A stretch of 64,000 nt of DNA, from contig JABTTZ010000001.1 in NCBI GenBank assembly GCA_015075625.1, positions 1,240,001 to 1,304,000 on the forward strand, given 5' to 3'. The notes under the pieces are model-generated. The model was not told the origin of the DNA. It worked only from the letters and a program-made list of their open reading frames with translations, and did not search any database. The translations under genes were made by a program, and so were the position numbers. This document shows positions 15,495-24,977 of this stretch, piece after piece. Source of the stretch: Anaerolineales bacterium. GTDB taxonomy: Bacteria > Chloroflexota > Anaerolineae > Aggregatilineales > UBA2796. Positions within the stretch are counted from its first letter, which is position 1. The number at the start of each line of letters is the position of its first letter.

Positions 15495-17627
15495 GTGACT
15501 CACACCACCGCCAAGACATTTTTGAACCGCAAACGAACTGTCCAACAGCAGCGCGAACGCTTGGGGCAGTGGTCACTATGGGAGTGTGATCCCGCCACAC
15601 TCCGGCGCATGGCGACGGAAGTCCAGCAAGAACAGACAAAAATTGCCGAGATGCTGGCGCTTGCCGAGAAGGAATTCGACCAATATATTGCGGTGGGTGA
15701 CCCGCTGACGGTGGAGACGCTCCGCCGCGATGTGCGGGCGTTAGGGCGGGCATGGGATCATCTGGCGGCGAAGGCGCGGTTGATCGAAACAATCCTCCAG
15801 CAAAAAGGGCTTGACGAACGGATTGTTCGTTTGGGAAAGCGCCTCGGCATTGATGACCTCACCGCCTACCTTCGCTGGCTGCGGGTGATCACCCTTGCCC
15901 TGAGCCTGATCGCCGTCACCGCCACACTGATCCCGCTCGCCTTTAGCGAGACCTTTCATACGCTAGACCGCATAAACCTGATCTGCTCGCTCATCCTCAG
16001 TGGGGAGTTCGTGTTTCGCTTGGCGCTGGTCAGCGAACGGAGGTCGTATTTCGTCCGCCGCGCCCTCGATATTTTTCTTTCGCTGCCGCTTGTGGCGCTA
16101 ACGGCGGGGTTTCCCGATCTCACCTTTCTCATGCGCCTGTTCACCCTACTGCGCATGGGGCGGCTGTTGCGGCTTCTGTTGGGAGAACGGAAGGATCGCA
16201 TTGCCGGCGTGCGGTTCCTCCGCTCGCCAGAGTTCGCCCTGCTTCAACGGGCGCTCTTAGTTGGGCTGGCGTTGGTCATTGTAGCGGCTGTTGCCCTGCG
16301 GGGGATTGAAGGCTATGGGGGGGAATTCAACAATTTTAATGATAACCTTTGGTGGGGAATCAAGGTTGTCCTGACGGCGAACGTTGACAGCAACCCCGAA
16401 ACATTGATCGGGCGGGCGCTCACGGTGGCGATTTTGGTCCTAGGGGTGGCAGCGACAGGTATTTTAATTGCCACAATCACCACCGTTCTGGTCAATCTCT
16501 CCGAAGAATCCAGCGGGGACGATCAGCAGCAGGACGCCATAGCCGAATCGATCACGGCGATCCGCGCCCAACTTGACCTCCTCACCGAGACACGGCAAAC
16601 GGCGGCACGCGCCCTTACCGAGGGCGTCCACCGTCTGACAACGGCAGATCATGCCCCCGAAGCAATGATTGAAGGAGTCGTCAGCGATTTGGTCAGCAAT
16701 CTGGCGTGTCTAAGCGCAGCCCTCTACACGCTTGATGAGGGTGGGCGTGAAGCCGTGCGGCTGACGAGTGCGGGCGATCCGACCCTAACCCCGCCGGAGC
16801 GCGTCGCCTTTGATAGCGGACTCATTGGGCGGGCGGCTGCCCTTGCCCGACGGGGGAGCGACCAGCCCGCGCCGATCATGGAGAAAGAACCGATGCCGCT
16901 CGCTGATGGTATTGCTTTTGCTTTTCCCTTGTTCGTGCGGGGGGGGGTAGCCACCCGCAGCCGCGTACATGGGATGGGCGTCCTTCATGTGGTTATCCCA
17001 CAAGCGCACGCCCGGGATGCGTTGATCACGGGGTTTATCGGCATTACGGGGAACGCCCTTGCCCAGTACCTCTATACCCGTGACCGAGACGAACGGCACG
17101 CCGCGCTTTTGGCAAACATTGCTGATATGCAAACGACCTTAGAGACGGTGACAACAACCCTAGAGTACCGCAAGCTCTTGTTTGTCATTGCCTCTGGCGC
17201 AGCGACAACACTGGACAGCGCCATGAGCAAAGTTATGCTCCGCGAACTAGACGAGGATGGCACACCCTGTTTGCGTGGGGTGGCATGGCACGGCATGGAC
17301 GATGTGCTAGGGGCATCGTTGTATACCAAGATGGGCGAGGGGTTAAGCGGCTTGTGCGCCCAGACGGGTAGCCCTGTCAAAAGCAGCAACTTGCTGACCG
17401 ATCAGCGCGTCACGACGCGCAGCAGTCAGGCGCTGCGCAGTGGGATGCGCTCTGAACTGTGTGTGCCAATTCGGGCGCAGGGCGAATTACTTGGCGTCCT
17501 CAGCGTGATGAGCCGCGAACACAAACGCTTTAGCCCAGAGGAAGAAACGCTTTTGGGGATGTTGGCGGGGCAAGCGGGGGCAGCCATCTTGAATGCACGA
17601 GCCTATGGGGAAGGGGAGGCGGCTTAA
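15495..17627 (+). CDS. Voltage-gated-channel-like membrane protein fused to two GAF domains
   Basis: 710 residues, GTG start. Residues 1-127 are soluble and helical. Six membrane segments follow: S1 130-150, S2 160-180, S3 189-207, S4 210-230, S5 248-270, S6 317-343. S4 carries R214, R220, R223, R226 at mostly three-residue steps, as in voltage sensors. Between S5 and S6 lies a re-entrant-like loop with NLWWGIKVVLTANVDSNPETLIGRA: it keeps the WW..K..LT framework of K+-channel pores but has TANVDSNP where TVGYGD would stand. The C-terminal half reads as two GAF domains (about 370-535 and 555-705; the second ends LCVPIRAQGELLGVLSVMSREHKRFSPEEE). A ligand-gated or signalling channel is inferred. 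GTG start 39 bp after sufU. Confidence 0.75.
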   Translation: MTHTTAKTFLNRKRTVQQQRERLGQWSLWECDPATLRRMATEVQQEQTKIAEMLALAEKEFDQYIAVGDPLTVETLRRDVRALGRAWDHLAAKARLIETILQQKGLDERIVRLGKRLGIDDLTAYLRWLRVITLALSLIAVTATLIPLAFSETFHTLDRINLICSLILSGEFVFRLALVSERRSYFVRRALDIFLSLPLVALTAGFPDLTFLMRLFTLLRMGRLLRLLLGERKDRIAGVRFLRSPEFALLQRALLVGLALVIVAAVALRGIEGYGGEFNNFNDNLWWGIKVVLTANVDSNPETLIGRALTVAILVLGVAATGILIATITTVLVNLSEESSGDDQQQDAIAESITAIRAQLDLLTETRQTAARALTEGVHRLTTADHAPEAMIEGVVSDLVSNLACLSAALYTLDEGGREAVRLTSAGDPTLTPPERVAFDSGLIGRAAALARRGSDQPAPIMEKEPMPLADGIAFAFPLFVRGGVATRSRVHGMGVLHVVIPQAHARDALITGFIGITGNALAQYLYTRDRDERHAALLANIADMQTTLETVTTTLEYRKLLFVIASGAATTLDSAMSKVMLRELDEDGTPCLRGVAWHGMDDVLGASLYTKMGEGLSGLCAQTGSPVKSSNLLTDQRVTTRSSQALRSGMRSELCVPIRAQGELLGVLSVMSREHKRFSPEEETLLGMLAGQAGAAILNARAYGEGEAA

Positions 17628-17675
17628 GGACGCCCGAAACAATTTTGGGGTGTAGGATTGAAGCTGCTGCGCTAG

Positions 17676-17790
17676 GCATGATCACCTCGTTGGGGCTTAA
17701 AGAGGAAACCACGCTACCCGCATTTGCCTTTCAAGTCCCCTAGAGGTGGCTACTTTCAGCCCGCCGCCAAAGCAGCGGGCGGCAGATGGT
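17676..17790 (+). repeat. Repeat family R2 copy
   Basis: Reads GCATGATCACCTCGTTGGGG..CTTAAAG, then TTTGCCTTTCAAGTCCCCTAG, then GGTGGCTACTTTCAGCCC and a GCCGCC..AAAGC..GCGGGCGGC hairpin. The same blocks occur in order at 60268-60362. It fills the gap between the channel-GAF gene and the VWA gene. Confidence 0.7.
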
Positions 17791-17833
17791 GACTCTTCAT
17801 GTCAACCGAACCTAGAGTGATCGGTGAGAGGCG

Positions 17834-17863
17834 TTGCCATTGAGCGGGTACATTCGCTATAGT
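17834..17863 (+). promoter_or_regulatory. Promoter of the VWA gene
   Basis: TTGCCA, 18-bp spacer, TATAGT; 20 bp upstream of the start codon, with AGGAG as ribosome-binding site between. Confidence 0.5.
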
Positions 17864-17883
17864 CGTTAGCAGGAGCGACACCG

Positions 17884-19788
17884 ATGCAATTTCTAGCACC
17901 CGCCGCGCTGATCGCCGCCCTCTTAGCGATCCCTATCCTCCTCCTCTACATGCTTCGCTTGCGACGGCGAGAGATCATCGTCTCTAGCACGCTGCTTTGG
18001 CAGCAGCTTCTCCGAGACCGTGAGGCAAACGCCCCCTGGCAGCGCTTGCGGCGAAACCTGCTGCTCTTTTTGCAGCTTCTTCTTTTGGCGGCGTTGGTCG
18101 TTGCCCTTATGCGCCCCTTTGTGGAAGTCCCCATCCTGACCAGTGGGCGGATTGCCCTACTGGTCGATGCCAGCGCTAGCATGAACGCCACAGACATTGA
18201 TGGCGGGCGTTTTGCGGCGGCGCGGGCGCGGGCGCTGGAGCTTGTCAGCGCCATTCGTCCCGAAGATTCCGTCGCCGTTGTGCGCGTCGCGGGCGGACCG
18301 GAACTACTAGAGAACTATACAAACGACACAAACCGCCTCCGCGAGGCAATCAACGGGATGCAGCCGGGCATTGGCAGCGCCAATTGGGATGCGGCGCTGG
18401 CGCTGGCAGCGGCGGGCGCACAGGGGGCAGAAAAATTTACGATTGTGATCGTTGGTGATGGTGGCTTGCCGGACAACCTTGACCTCACCGTGTATGGCGA
18501 TGTGCGCTTGATTCCGGTAGGTAACTCGGCAGCGAACATCGCCCTTGCTGCCCTTGCTGTCGCCGCCGACCCGATCAAGGGGGCGCAGCTTTACGCCCAG
18601 ATTGCCAATTATGGCGCGGCAGATACCACCGTTTTGTTCAGCCTGTACCTTGATGGGGCATTTTATACCTCGAACACCTATACCGTCCCCGCCGGAAACA
18701 GCACCGATGTATTGATCACGAATCTTTCAGCAAATTTCACCCGTGTGCAGGCAATGATTGCCCCCGACTCGGCGGCGGGCATCCCCGATCACCTTACCCT
18801 TGATGATACGGCGTGGGCAGTGTACACGCCGGCGCGGGCGGGGCGGGCGGTGATTCTCTCGACAGGAAACCCGTTTTTGGAGCAGGGTTTTGCCAGTTTG
18901 GGGACATGGCAGGTCTTTCAAGGCGATCCCTCGCGGGGTGTTCCGGCTGAGCCGTTCGATCTCTATGTGTTCGATAACTGGATTCCGCCCATCCTCCCCG
19001 CCGGAAACATTCTCTTTGTGAATCCGCCGGAAGGCAATCATGGGCTGTTCCTCGTGGGTAAATTGAGTACGGCGACGGGGAATGCTGTTGTTCGCCCTGA
19101 CGATCTGCGCACGCGCTACCTTCGCTGGAACGATGTAAATGTCCTCCGCTTTCGTCCGGTGGAAGCGCCCTGGGCAGAGCCGCTGGTGACGGTGGCGGGC
19201 GGGGCGCTCATCCTTGCTGGCGAATATCAAGGGCAGCGGGTAGGGGTGATCACTTTTGATCTCTATGACTCAGATTTGCCGCTCAAGATCGCCTACCCAA
19301 TCCTTTTGGCAAACCTGACGGCATGGTATGAATCCCCGCGCACGATCCAAATTGAGGGCAGTTTACGCCCCGGTCAGACGGTTTCCATCGCCCCCCTACC
19401 CTCCTCAGACACGGTGCGCCTGACGCGCCCCGATGGGACGACGCAAGAATACAGCACCAACAACCCACCGATCATTGCGGCGGGGACGGAACAAACCGGC
19501 TTGTATACGGTGGAGTCACTACGCGGCGGGCAAGTGATCCAGGCGGAGGCGTTCGCCGTGAACCTCTTTGATGAAGGGGAATCGCGCATCACCCCCCGCA
19601 CGCCAAAAACGGGCGTGGGCGATATTGCCGCCGCTGGAGGGGGCGAGGTGGGTCAGCAAGAATTTTGGGGGTGGCTGGCGCTTGCCGCGCTAGGCGTCCT
19701 CATGGTTGAATGGTTTGTCCATCATCGGCGGTTGGGCGTGCCGCGTACCCGCCCGGCGGGATCGCGCCGCTTTGCGCGGGGAGGGTGA
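17884..19788 (+). CDS. BatA/VWA-domain membrane protein
   Basis: 634 residues. The N-terminus (FLAPAALIAALLAIPILLLYMLRLRRREIIVSST) is the BatA-type double-helix module, with helices about 5-25 and 58-78. A von Willebrand A domain follows (about 88-260) with MIDAS motif D95-A-S-A-S in LLVDASASMNATD. A long beta-rich region and a C-terminal helix (about 592-612) with a basic tail complete it. Relatives sit in aerotolerance-type operons with MoxR ATPases; none is present here. The SDR gene follows after 6 bp. Confidence 0.85.
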   Translation: MQFLAPAALIAALLAIPILLLYMLRLRRREIIVSSTLLWQQLLRDREANAPWQRLRRNLLLFLQLLLLAALVVALMRPFVEVPILTSGRIALLVDASASMNATDIDGGRFAAARARALELVSAIRPEDSVAVVRVAGGPELLENYTNDTNRLREAINGMQPGIGSANWDAALALAAAGAQGAEKFTIVIVGDGGLPDNLDLTVYGDVRLIPVGNSAANIALAALAVAADPIKGAQLYAQIANYGAADTTVLFSLYLDGAFYTSNTYTVPAGNSTDVLITNLSANFTRVQAMIAPDSAAGIPDHLTLDDTAWAVYTPARAGRAVILSTGNPFLEQGFASLGTWQVFQGDPSRGVPAEPFDLYVFDNWIPPILPAGNILFVNPPEGNHGLFLVGKLSTATGNAVVRPDDLRTRYLRWNDVNVLRFRPVEAPWAEPLVTVAGGALILAGEYQGQRVGVITFDLYDSDLPLKIAYPILLANLTAWYESPRTIQIEGSLRPGQTVSIAPLPSSDTVRLTRPDGTTQEYSTNNPPIIAAGTEQTGLYTVESLRGGQVIQAEAFAVNLFDEGESRITPRTPKTGVGDIAAAGGGEVGQQEFWGWLALAALGVLMVEWFVHHRRLGVPRTRPAGSRRFARGG

Positions 19789-19794
19789 TACCGT

Positions 19795-20583
19795 ATGAAT
19801 CTTGATCTGTCCGGCAAGGTGGTTATGGTGGCGGCGGCAAGCAAGGGGCTTGGCTATGGCATTGCCCGCGCCGCTGCCCACGAGGGGGCGCGGGTTTACG
19901 TATGCAGCCGCGATGCCGAGGCGATCCGCGCCGCTGCTGAGAGATTAGCCGCCGAAAGCGGGGCAGCGGTGCAGCCCTTTGCCTGTGATGTGACGACACC
20001 TGACGGTATTGCCGCGTGGGTAGAGTCAGTACGCGGGCGAGAAGAGCGCATTGACGCGCTCGCCGTGAATACAGGGGGTCCACCCGCCGGATTGTTCCTC
20101 GAACTGACCGATGATCACTGGCAGGCTGCCTTCAACTTGCTGCTGATGAGCGCCATCCGGCTGATCCGCGCCGTCGTCCCTCATATGACGGCGGGCGGGG
20201 CAATCCTCACCGTCACCTCGTCCTCAGTGAAAGAGCCAATTGAACGCCTCGCCCTTTCTACGGTGATGCGGGCGGGGGTGACGGCACTGGTCAAAACGCT
20301 TGCTGATGAGCTTGCCCCTCACAAGATTCGGATCAACACCCTGATTCCGGGGCGGATCGACACCGAGCGGGTCGCCCATCTCGATGCGATCACCGCCGAA
20401 AAGACAGGCAAACCGATTGAACAAGTCCGCGCCGAAACGGTCGGGCGCATCCCCCTGAAACGCCTCGGCAGCATAGAAGAATTCGGCGCGGCGGGGGCGT
20501 TTTTGCTCTCTCCAGCAGCCAGTTATATCACCGGCGCGGCGCTCCGTGTCGATGGTGGGGCGATGCGCTCGATCACGAGTTAA
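19795..20583 (+). CDS. SDR-fold oxidoreductase with altered catalytic residues
   Basis: 262 residues, Rossmann fold. The cofactor loop is AAASKGLGYGIAR, and VNTGGPPAG takes the place of the NNAG motif. The catalytic serine region is TVTSSSVKEPIERLALSTVMRAG; where classical SDRs have Y-x3-K this protein has S155-x3-R159. A small SDR branch shares this SVKxPI..L.LS...R pattern, so it is a family trait rather than damage. The C-terminus (SYITGAALRVDGGAMRS) is standard. Substrate unknown. Confidence 0.85.
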   Translation: MNLDLSGKVVMVAAASKGLGYGIARAAAHEGARVYVCSRDAEAIRAAAERLAAESGAAVQPFACDVTTPDGIAAWVESVRGREERIDALAVNTGGPPAGLFLELTDDHWQAAFNLLLMSAIRLIRAVVPHMTAGGAILTVTSSSVKEPIERLALSTVMRAGVTALVKTLADELAPHKIRINTLIPGRIDTERVAHLDAITAEKTGKPIEQVRAETVGRIPLKRLGSIEEFGAAGAFLLSPAASYITGAALRVDGGAMRSITS

Positions 20584-20619
20584 GTGGTGGGCGGGGGATA
20601 ACATCGGGATCGCCCTTAC

Positions 20620-20639
20620 GAGGGGTGCGAAAGCCCCTC
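20620..20639 (+). terminator. Hairpin after the SDR gene
   Basis: GAGGGG / CCCCTC stem with an 8-nt loop, 37 bp past the stop, followed by TTGCC only. A weak candidate terminator. Confidence 0.35.
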
Positions 20640-20698
20640 TTGCCGTCGGCGTCTCTCTATGGGATGATCACTGCCATTGTCACTACTGAGAGTAATCC

Positions 20699-22408
20699 TT
20701 GACCACCCTAACACGTTATCTCGCCCGTCTGCTGATCGCCGTTCTTATCGCACTCCCTTTTCTGTGGGCGAATGGCGTCCTCTCGTGGCGGGTGACGTGG
20801 AGTACGGGGGCGATCCTCGCCGCCTTGCTAGCCAGTGTCCCCCCCCCTTGGTGGGAACGCCTTCCCCTGCGTTCAATGGGGGGAGCAGTATGGCGCGTCG
20901 GCGCATTTGCCTTGCTTGTGATGATCCCGATTGTCATTGAGCAGACCACCGCCGCACGCTATCCGGCTATGGCGTGGTGGTATGCCCTCACGGGGATTGT
21001 CCTGTATGGGCTAAGCCTTCTGTGGGCAGGGAAAAACAGCGCCGGACGCTTGGGCGGGCTGACCTTTGGGATTGTCCTCAGCCTAATTCTGATCGAGGTC
21101 GGCGCGGGCGCTCTTTTGGGGCGGATCGAAGGACGGACGCGGGCAACGCCCCCCCCTCCGAACACTCCGGTTGTCAATGCGAATACAGCGACGCCGGCTG
21201 CCACCTTTCCAATTGCCTCTCCTGCCACCCCATCCCCCACCGCTGTGGCGGCAGAATCAACACCAACTGCCCCACAGCCGATCCCTGGGTTGGGCTATGT
21301 CGATTACCTCCGCGATGGCGGGGAAGCGGCGTGGGGGGTCTATACGGGCTACGCGCCGCGCATCAACTCGCAAGCGCGGGCGTACATGTACGACTCAACG
21401 GGGGCGCTCGTCTACGACACGTTGGTAACCTTTAATGGGAAGGGGATGCGTGGGGCGGAGGTCGCTTACGAAAAACCCGCCGAAGTCTACCGCATCCTGA
21501 TCATTGGCGATTCCTTCGTAGAGGGCGTTCAAGTGGATTACCCGCAAACGTTTTCCGCCGTACTGGATAGCTTGCTGCGTGACCACACGCCCAACCTTGC
21601 CGGAAAAACGCGCTTCGAGGTGATTGCCTTAGGGCGGATGGGGTGGGGGACGCTCCAAGAATACCTCTACTACATTGTTGAGGGCTATAAATTCAACGCC
21701 GATCTGGTGATCCTCAGTTTTTACATCAACGATGTTGCTGATAACCGTCCGGCATATTTCTATCCAAACATCAACAACACGAACTACGAGTACCTTTTTG
21801 AAGGCGACTCCGTGCGCATTGTCGATACGAATCTGCAAGCGCTTCCGCCCAACGATGCGCGAGTTCTCTACAACGCCCTTCCCGCACCATTGCAGGGGCT
21901 GAACCTGACTCGCCTTTTGTTACGCACCTTTGACCCGCCGCCGGAGGTGCGCCCTGATGAGAGCGTCCTTCAGCGCGTCCATCCCCAATGGTATATCTAC
22001 GTAAGCGAGCCGGAGATCACTGGTTATGCTGAGGCGTGGCGGCGAACGGCGTGGGGGCTTCAGCATTTGGATCGGGCGGTGCGGGCGAATGGTGGGCAGT
22101 TCGCCGTTGCGCCGATTTTCATCGGGCAGGAGATGGTGCTGAACGTCTCGCAGTGGTATCCCGATTTGGTCAAGGGCTGGCAGTGGGATATTGATTTACC
22201 AGATCGCAAGCTGGCGGAGGCGCTGGCGGGGACGGGAGCGCTCATCTTCCCCACCCGCCCCACCTTTGAGGGGTACGCAGCGGCGGAGGGTGGGCAGGTG
22301 TTCGATCTGCTGTACATTGCGGCGGATCGTCATTTTAATGCAACGGGACACCGCCTGATGGCGGAGGCGCTCTATGCCGGACTGCGCGGGATGGGGATAC
22401 TACCCTAG
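20699..22408 (+). CDS. Membrane protein with C-terminal SGNH-hydrolase-like domain
   Basis: 569 residues, TTG start after GAGAG. About five membrane helices (residues 1-150) are followed by a Thr/Pro/Ala-rich linker (about 155-205) and an extracytoplasmic SGNH/GDSL-like domain. Block I is RILIIGDSFVEGVQVD (serine about residue 272), a middle block is LVILSFYINDVADN, and the C-terminal block is AADRHFNATGHRLMAEAL with the Asp and His. Such domains often deacetylate or O-acetylate polysaccharides. No operon partner is obvious. If TTG is wrong, no closer ATG preserves the first helix. Confidence 0.75.
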   Translation: MTTLTRYLARLLIAVLIALPFLWANGVLSWRVTWSTGAILAALLASVPPPWWERLPLRSMGGAVWRVGAFALLVMIPIVIEQTTAARYPAMAWWYALTGIVLYGLSLLWAGKNSAGRLGGLTFGIVLSLILIEVGAGALLGRIEGRTRATPPPPNTPVVNANTATPAATFPIASPATPSPTAVAAESTPTAPQPIPGLGYVDYLRDGGEAAWGVYTGYAPRINSQARAYMYDSTGALVYDTLVTFNGKGMRGAEVAYEKPAEVYRILIIGDSFVEGVQVDYPQTFSAVLDSLLRDHTPNLAGKTRFEVIALGRMGWGTLQEYLYYIVEGYKFNADLVILSFYINDVADNRPAYFYPNINNTNYEYLFEGDSVRIVDTNLQALPPNDARVLYNALPAPLQGLNLTRLLLRTFDPPPEVRPDESVLQRVHPQWYIYVSEPEITGYAEAWRRTAWGLQHLDRAVRANGGQFAVAPIFIGQEMVLNVSQWYPDLVKGWQWDIDLPDRKLAEALAGTGALIFPTRPTFEGYAAAEGGQVFDLLYIAADRHFNATGHRLMAEALYAGLRGMGILP

Positions 22409-22417
22409 CGCAGCGTC

Positions 22418-23065
22418 CTATTTCACCCGCCGCGCCAGATCGCGCAGGGCGTTCCGCCACCCCGCCGCATAGTCCTCACCGGCGGGGCGGGGGGTGAAGA
22501 CTGGATCACCCCATGTCCAATGAAACTTCAAGGTGGGGAACGTTCCCACTAACTCACACTCATAGGCGGTGCGCCCCACTCCATGGTAAACGCCGACCTG
22601 TCCGGGAAATGCCTCGGCTAAGGCACTGATGTGATCCCGATCTGCCGCGTGGAGAAAAACACCGTGCTGTTCCTCGGCAAGATACGGGCGAATGTCCTCG
22701 ACGGGCGTTCCGGCGGCAATGGTCACGGCGTGCGCCCCGAATGAATCCTCAAAGGCGGCACGGACGTACTCGCCGGTTGCAAAAGGGGCATGGAGAATCC
22801 TGAGCAGCGGCGCGGGGACATAAGCAAGCGTCCGCTCCAACGCCACCGCTCCCGCCCCTCCATGGGCAAGATACGCGCTCAGGTGAACCACATAGGCGCA
22901 CACATGATCGCGTGTTGCCTCGATGACCGCCTTGCCATAGGGAAAGAAGGGATCATCGTAACGGGCAAGCGCGGCGGGCATCGTCGGTGGGTGAGGGACA
23001 ATCCCTAGCGCGATTCGTGATCCCTGTTGGATTTGTGCCACCCCTAACTGCTCAATGAAGCGCAT
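22418..23065 (-). CDS. Hypothetical protein
   Basis: 215 residues, not recognised. No signal peptide or membrane helix. Features include GIVPHPPTMPAALARYDDPFFPYGKAVIEATRDHV, HLSAYLAHGGAGAVALE, and GVFLHAADRDHISALAEAFPGQ; alternation of short hydrophobic strands and helices suggests an alpha/beta protein. Cys/His content is low except HAADRDH. A GTG six bases upstream (23071) is an alternative start. It overlaps the end of the DUF2723 gene by 14 bp, so the two are coupled. Convergent with the SGNH gene, 9 bp apart. Confidence 0.65.
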   Translation of the reverse strand: MRFIEQLGVAQIQQGSRIALGIVPHPPTMPAALARYDDPFFPYGKAVIEATRDHVCAYVVHLSAYLAHGGAGAVALERTLAYVPAPLLRILHAPFATGEYVRAAFEDSFGAHAVTIAAGTPVEDIRPYLAEEQHGVFLHAADRDHISALAEAFPGQVGVYHGVGRTAYECELVGTFPTLKFHWTWGDPVFTPRPAGEDYAAGWRNALRDLARRVK

Positions 23066-24929
23066 CTGCACACCCTTCCAGTGCGGCTACTGGGAAAGAC
23101 GCTGCCGCATAATTCACGAATGTCTCTGGTGTCGGCTGGTTATAGAGTCCTACCTTAATTATCCTCCCCGCCGAAGGGAGCGCCACCTCCAGATGATCGG
23201 TGACATATTCGCCTGCTTGCCAGAGGGAGGTGGGATACCAGCCATAAACGGGAGCGGTCAGGTCGGTTTGCGCCAGCGGGATGGGGGATCCACCATCAGT
23301 GACATGGACAAATAGGCTGTAATCCGTTGGCGGCGTCTGTTCCGCCCACCACGTTAAGGCGAGTTGTGCCGTATTCCCCGCCCGACAGACACGCGCCCCG
23401 CGCAGTTGAATCGACTCTGTGACGGGTATCGGCTGCGGTAAAGGCTGCGGGTTCTCACTCTGTGGGTACTCCACCTGCGGGGTGCGCCGCACGGCGACGA
23501 TCCCCGGCGCGGCAGAACTGAGGTAAGCCGCGCCCCGCCCCGCCACCCACCACGAACGTGGGAAACGATAAAACGTGTCGCGGGGGGTGTCAATTGTCCC
23601 CTCATAGACGCTGAGATCTGCCGTATGGCTCAAGAGGGTCATTCCGGCATTGTCGCCCGTCACATAAATGGAGAAAGCAGCGGCGGTGTGCGTGGGACTC
23701 CAAGGGATCAGGATCGTTGCGCGGCGATCCGGCAGGGCGCGAAGGGTGGTGATGCTCTCGATACCCCTGCGATCATGAGTTAGGCTGTAGACAAAGCCGC
23801 CATGCGCGGCGATTAGCGCCAGCGCCCCACCGATCCCAACCACAGTAACGATCCGTTCTTCCCTTAACCGTGCCAAGAGCAGCACAACGCCAAAGGTCAG
23901 CAGGAAGGTGATCGGCATCGTCACTGCCTCTGGCATGACGGCGCGGTGATAGACGAACAGAAAGATGAGATAACCGGGAATCCCCAACAGGGCTGCCCAC
24001 GCCGCCCGGCGGAGGGATGCCTCCCCGCGCCACACTGTCAGGATCAACCCAAGCAATCCTAAGAGAGCGCTAGGCAGCAGCATTTCGGCGCTGACTGTTT
24101 GAAAGGTGGCGAGGGCGTCGTTGAGTAGTGCCTCGGTAGTGGGTGGTGGGTGGAGCAAAAACGCCGCCTCTGCCCCGCTGAACTCATGCCAAAATCCTTG
24201 CCAATCGCGGGGGTTGCCATACACCCACAAGGCATTTACCTGAGCGCGGGCGGGCAAGTACAGATAGGGCAAGAAGCCGATCAGCCCAACGGGGAGCGCC
24301 GCCATCAGCACAGCGACAACCCGTTTGGGCGGGTATGCCCCAAAGAGAGGCGGCAAGGCTGCAAAGAGCAGCCCAGGCGCAAGAAAAATCACCAAGCGGT
24401 GATGGGCGACGCCAAAGCCGCCAATGAGGGCGAGCAGCAGGACGCGGCGGGCGGGGGGGGATTTTCTCGGCGTGACGGCAGCGGCGAACAGGAGGATAAC
24501 GAAGAAGAAGGTCAGGCTGTAGACTTCGGCAATGACCTGATGCACCCATACAGAGCGCGTCAAGCCGAGGAGGATCATTCCGGCGACGGCAGCAAATGGG
24601 CGTTTCGTCAGGCTGAAGGACAGCCAATAAAAGATAGAGAGGGCAAGGACGCCCCACCACAGGCTGTGTAAGGTGGGAGCAAGGGCGGGATCAACCCCAA
24701 CGGCGCGGGCGATACTGACAAACAGGTTTCCGGTCAGGGCGAATAAAGGATAACCCGTGTGGTGAATCGTCCCCCAGACATTGAGCGCCACTTGAATTTC
24801 GCCCACATCGTCCATGTAGGCGGTCATGCCTCCGGCGGGGATAGTCAGGAGGGTTGGCGTGTAAAAGGCAATAAGCGCAGCGAGGGCGACCCCATACACA
24901 TACCAAGCCCGACGAGTGTTCGTGATCAT
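23052..24929 (-). CDS. DUF2723-type membrane glycosyltransferase-like protein
   Basis: 625 residues. About eleven membrane helices in the first 400 residues and an extracytoplasmic C-terminal beta domain. The loop after helix 1 has MTAYMDDVGEIQVALNVWGTIHHTGYPLFAL, matching the DUF2723 pattern with an acidic pair and H..GYPL, which resembles the catalytic loop of GT-C protein O-mannosyltransferases. It probably moves sugar from a lipid carrier to an exported acceptor. ATG at 24929 (MITNTRRAW) is preferred; a start at 24947 would add six residues. Confidence 0.8.
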   Translation of the reverse strand: MITNTRRAWYVYGVALAALIAFYTPTLLTIPAGGMTAYMDDVGEIQVALNVWGTIHHTGYPLFALTGNLFVSIARAVGVDPALAPTLHSLWWGVLALSIFYWLSFSLTKRPFAAVAGMILLGLTRSVWVHQVIAEVYSLTFFFVILLFAAAVTPRKSPPARRVLLLALIGGFGVAHHRLVIFLAPGLLFAALPPLFGAYPPKRVVAVLMAALPVGLIGFLPYLYLPARAQVNALWVYGNPRDWQGFWHEFSGAEAAFLLHPPPTTEALLNDALATFQTVSAEMLLPSALLGLLGLILTVWRGEASLRRAAWAALLGIPGYLIFLFVYHRAVMPEAVTMPITFLLTFGVVLLLARLREERIVTVVGIGGALALIAAHGGFVYSLTHDRRGIESITTLRALPDRRATILIPWSPTHTAAAFSIYVTGDNAGMTLLSHTADLSVYEGTIDTPRDTFYRFPRSWWVAGRGAAYLSSAAPGIVAVRRTPQVEYPQSENPQPLPQPIPVTESIQLRGARVCRAGNTAQLALTWWAEQTPPTDYSLFVHVTDGGSPIPLAQTDLTAPVYGWYPTSLWQAGEYVTDHLEVALPSAGRIIKVGLYNQPTPETFVNYAAASFPVAALEGCADALH

Positions 24930-24977
24930 GGCGGGGAGTGTACCCAACTTTCCCTCAGCCTGCGGTAGACTCAGGGT

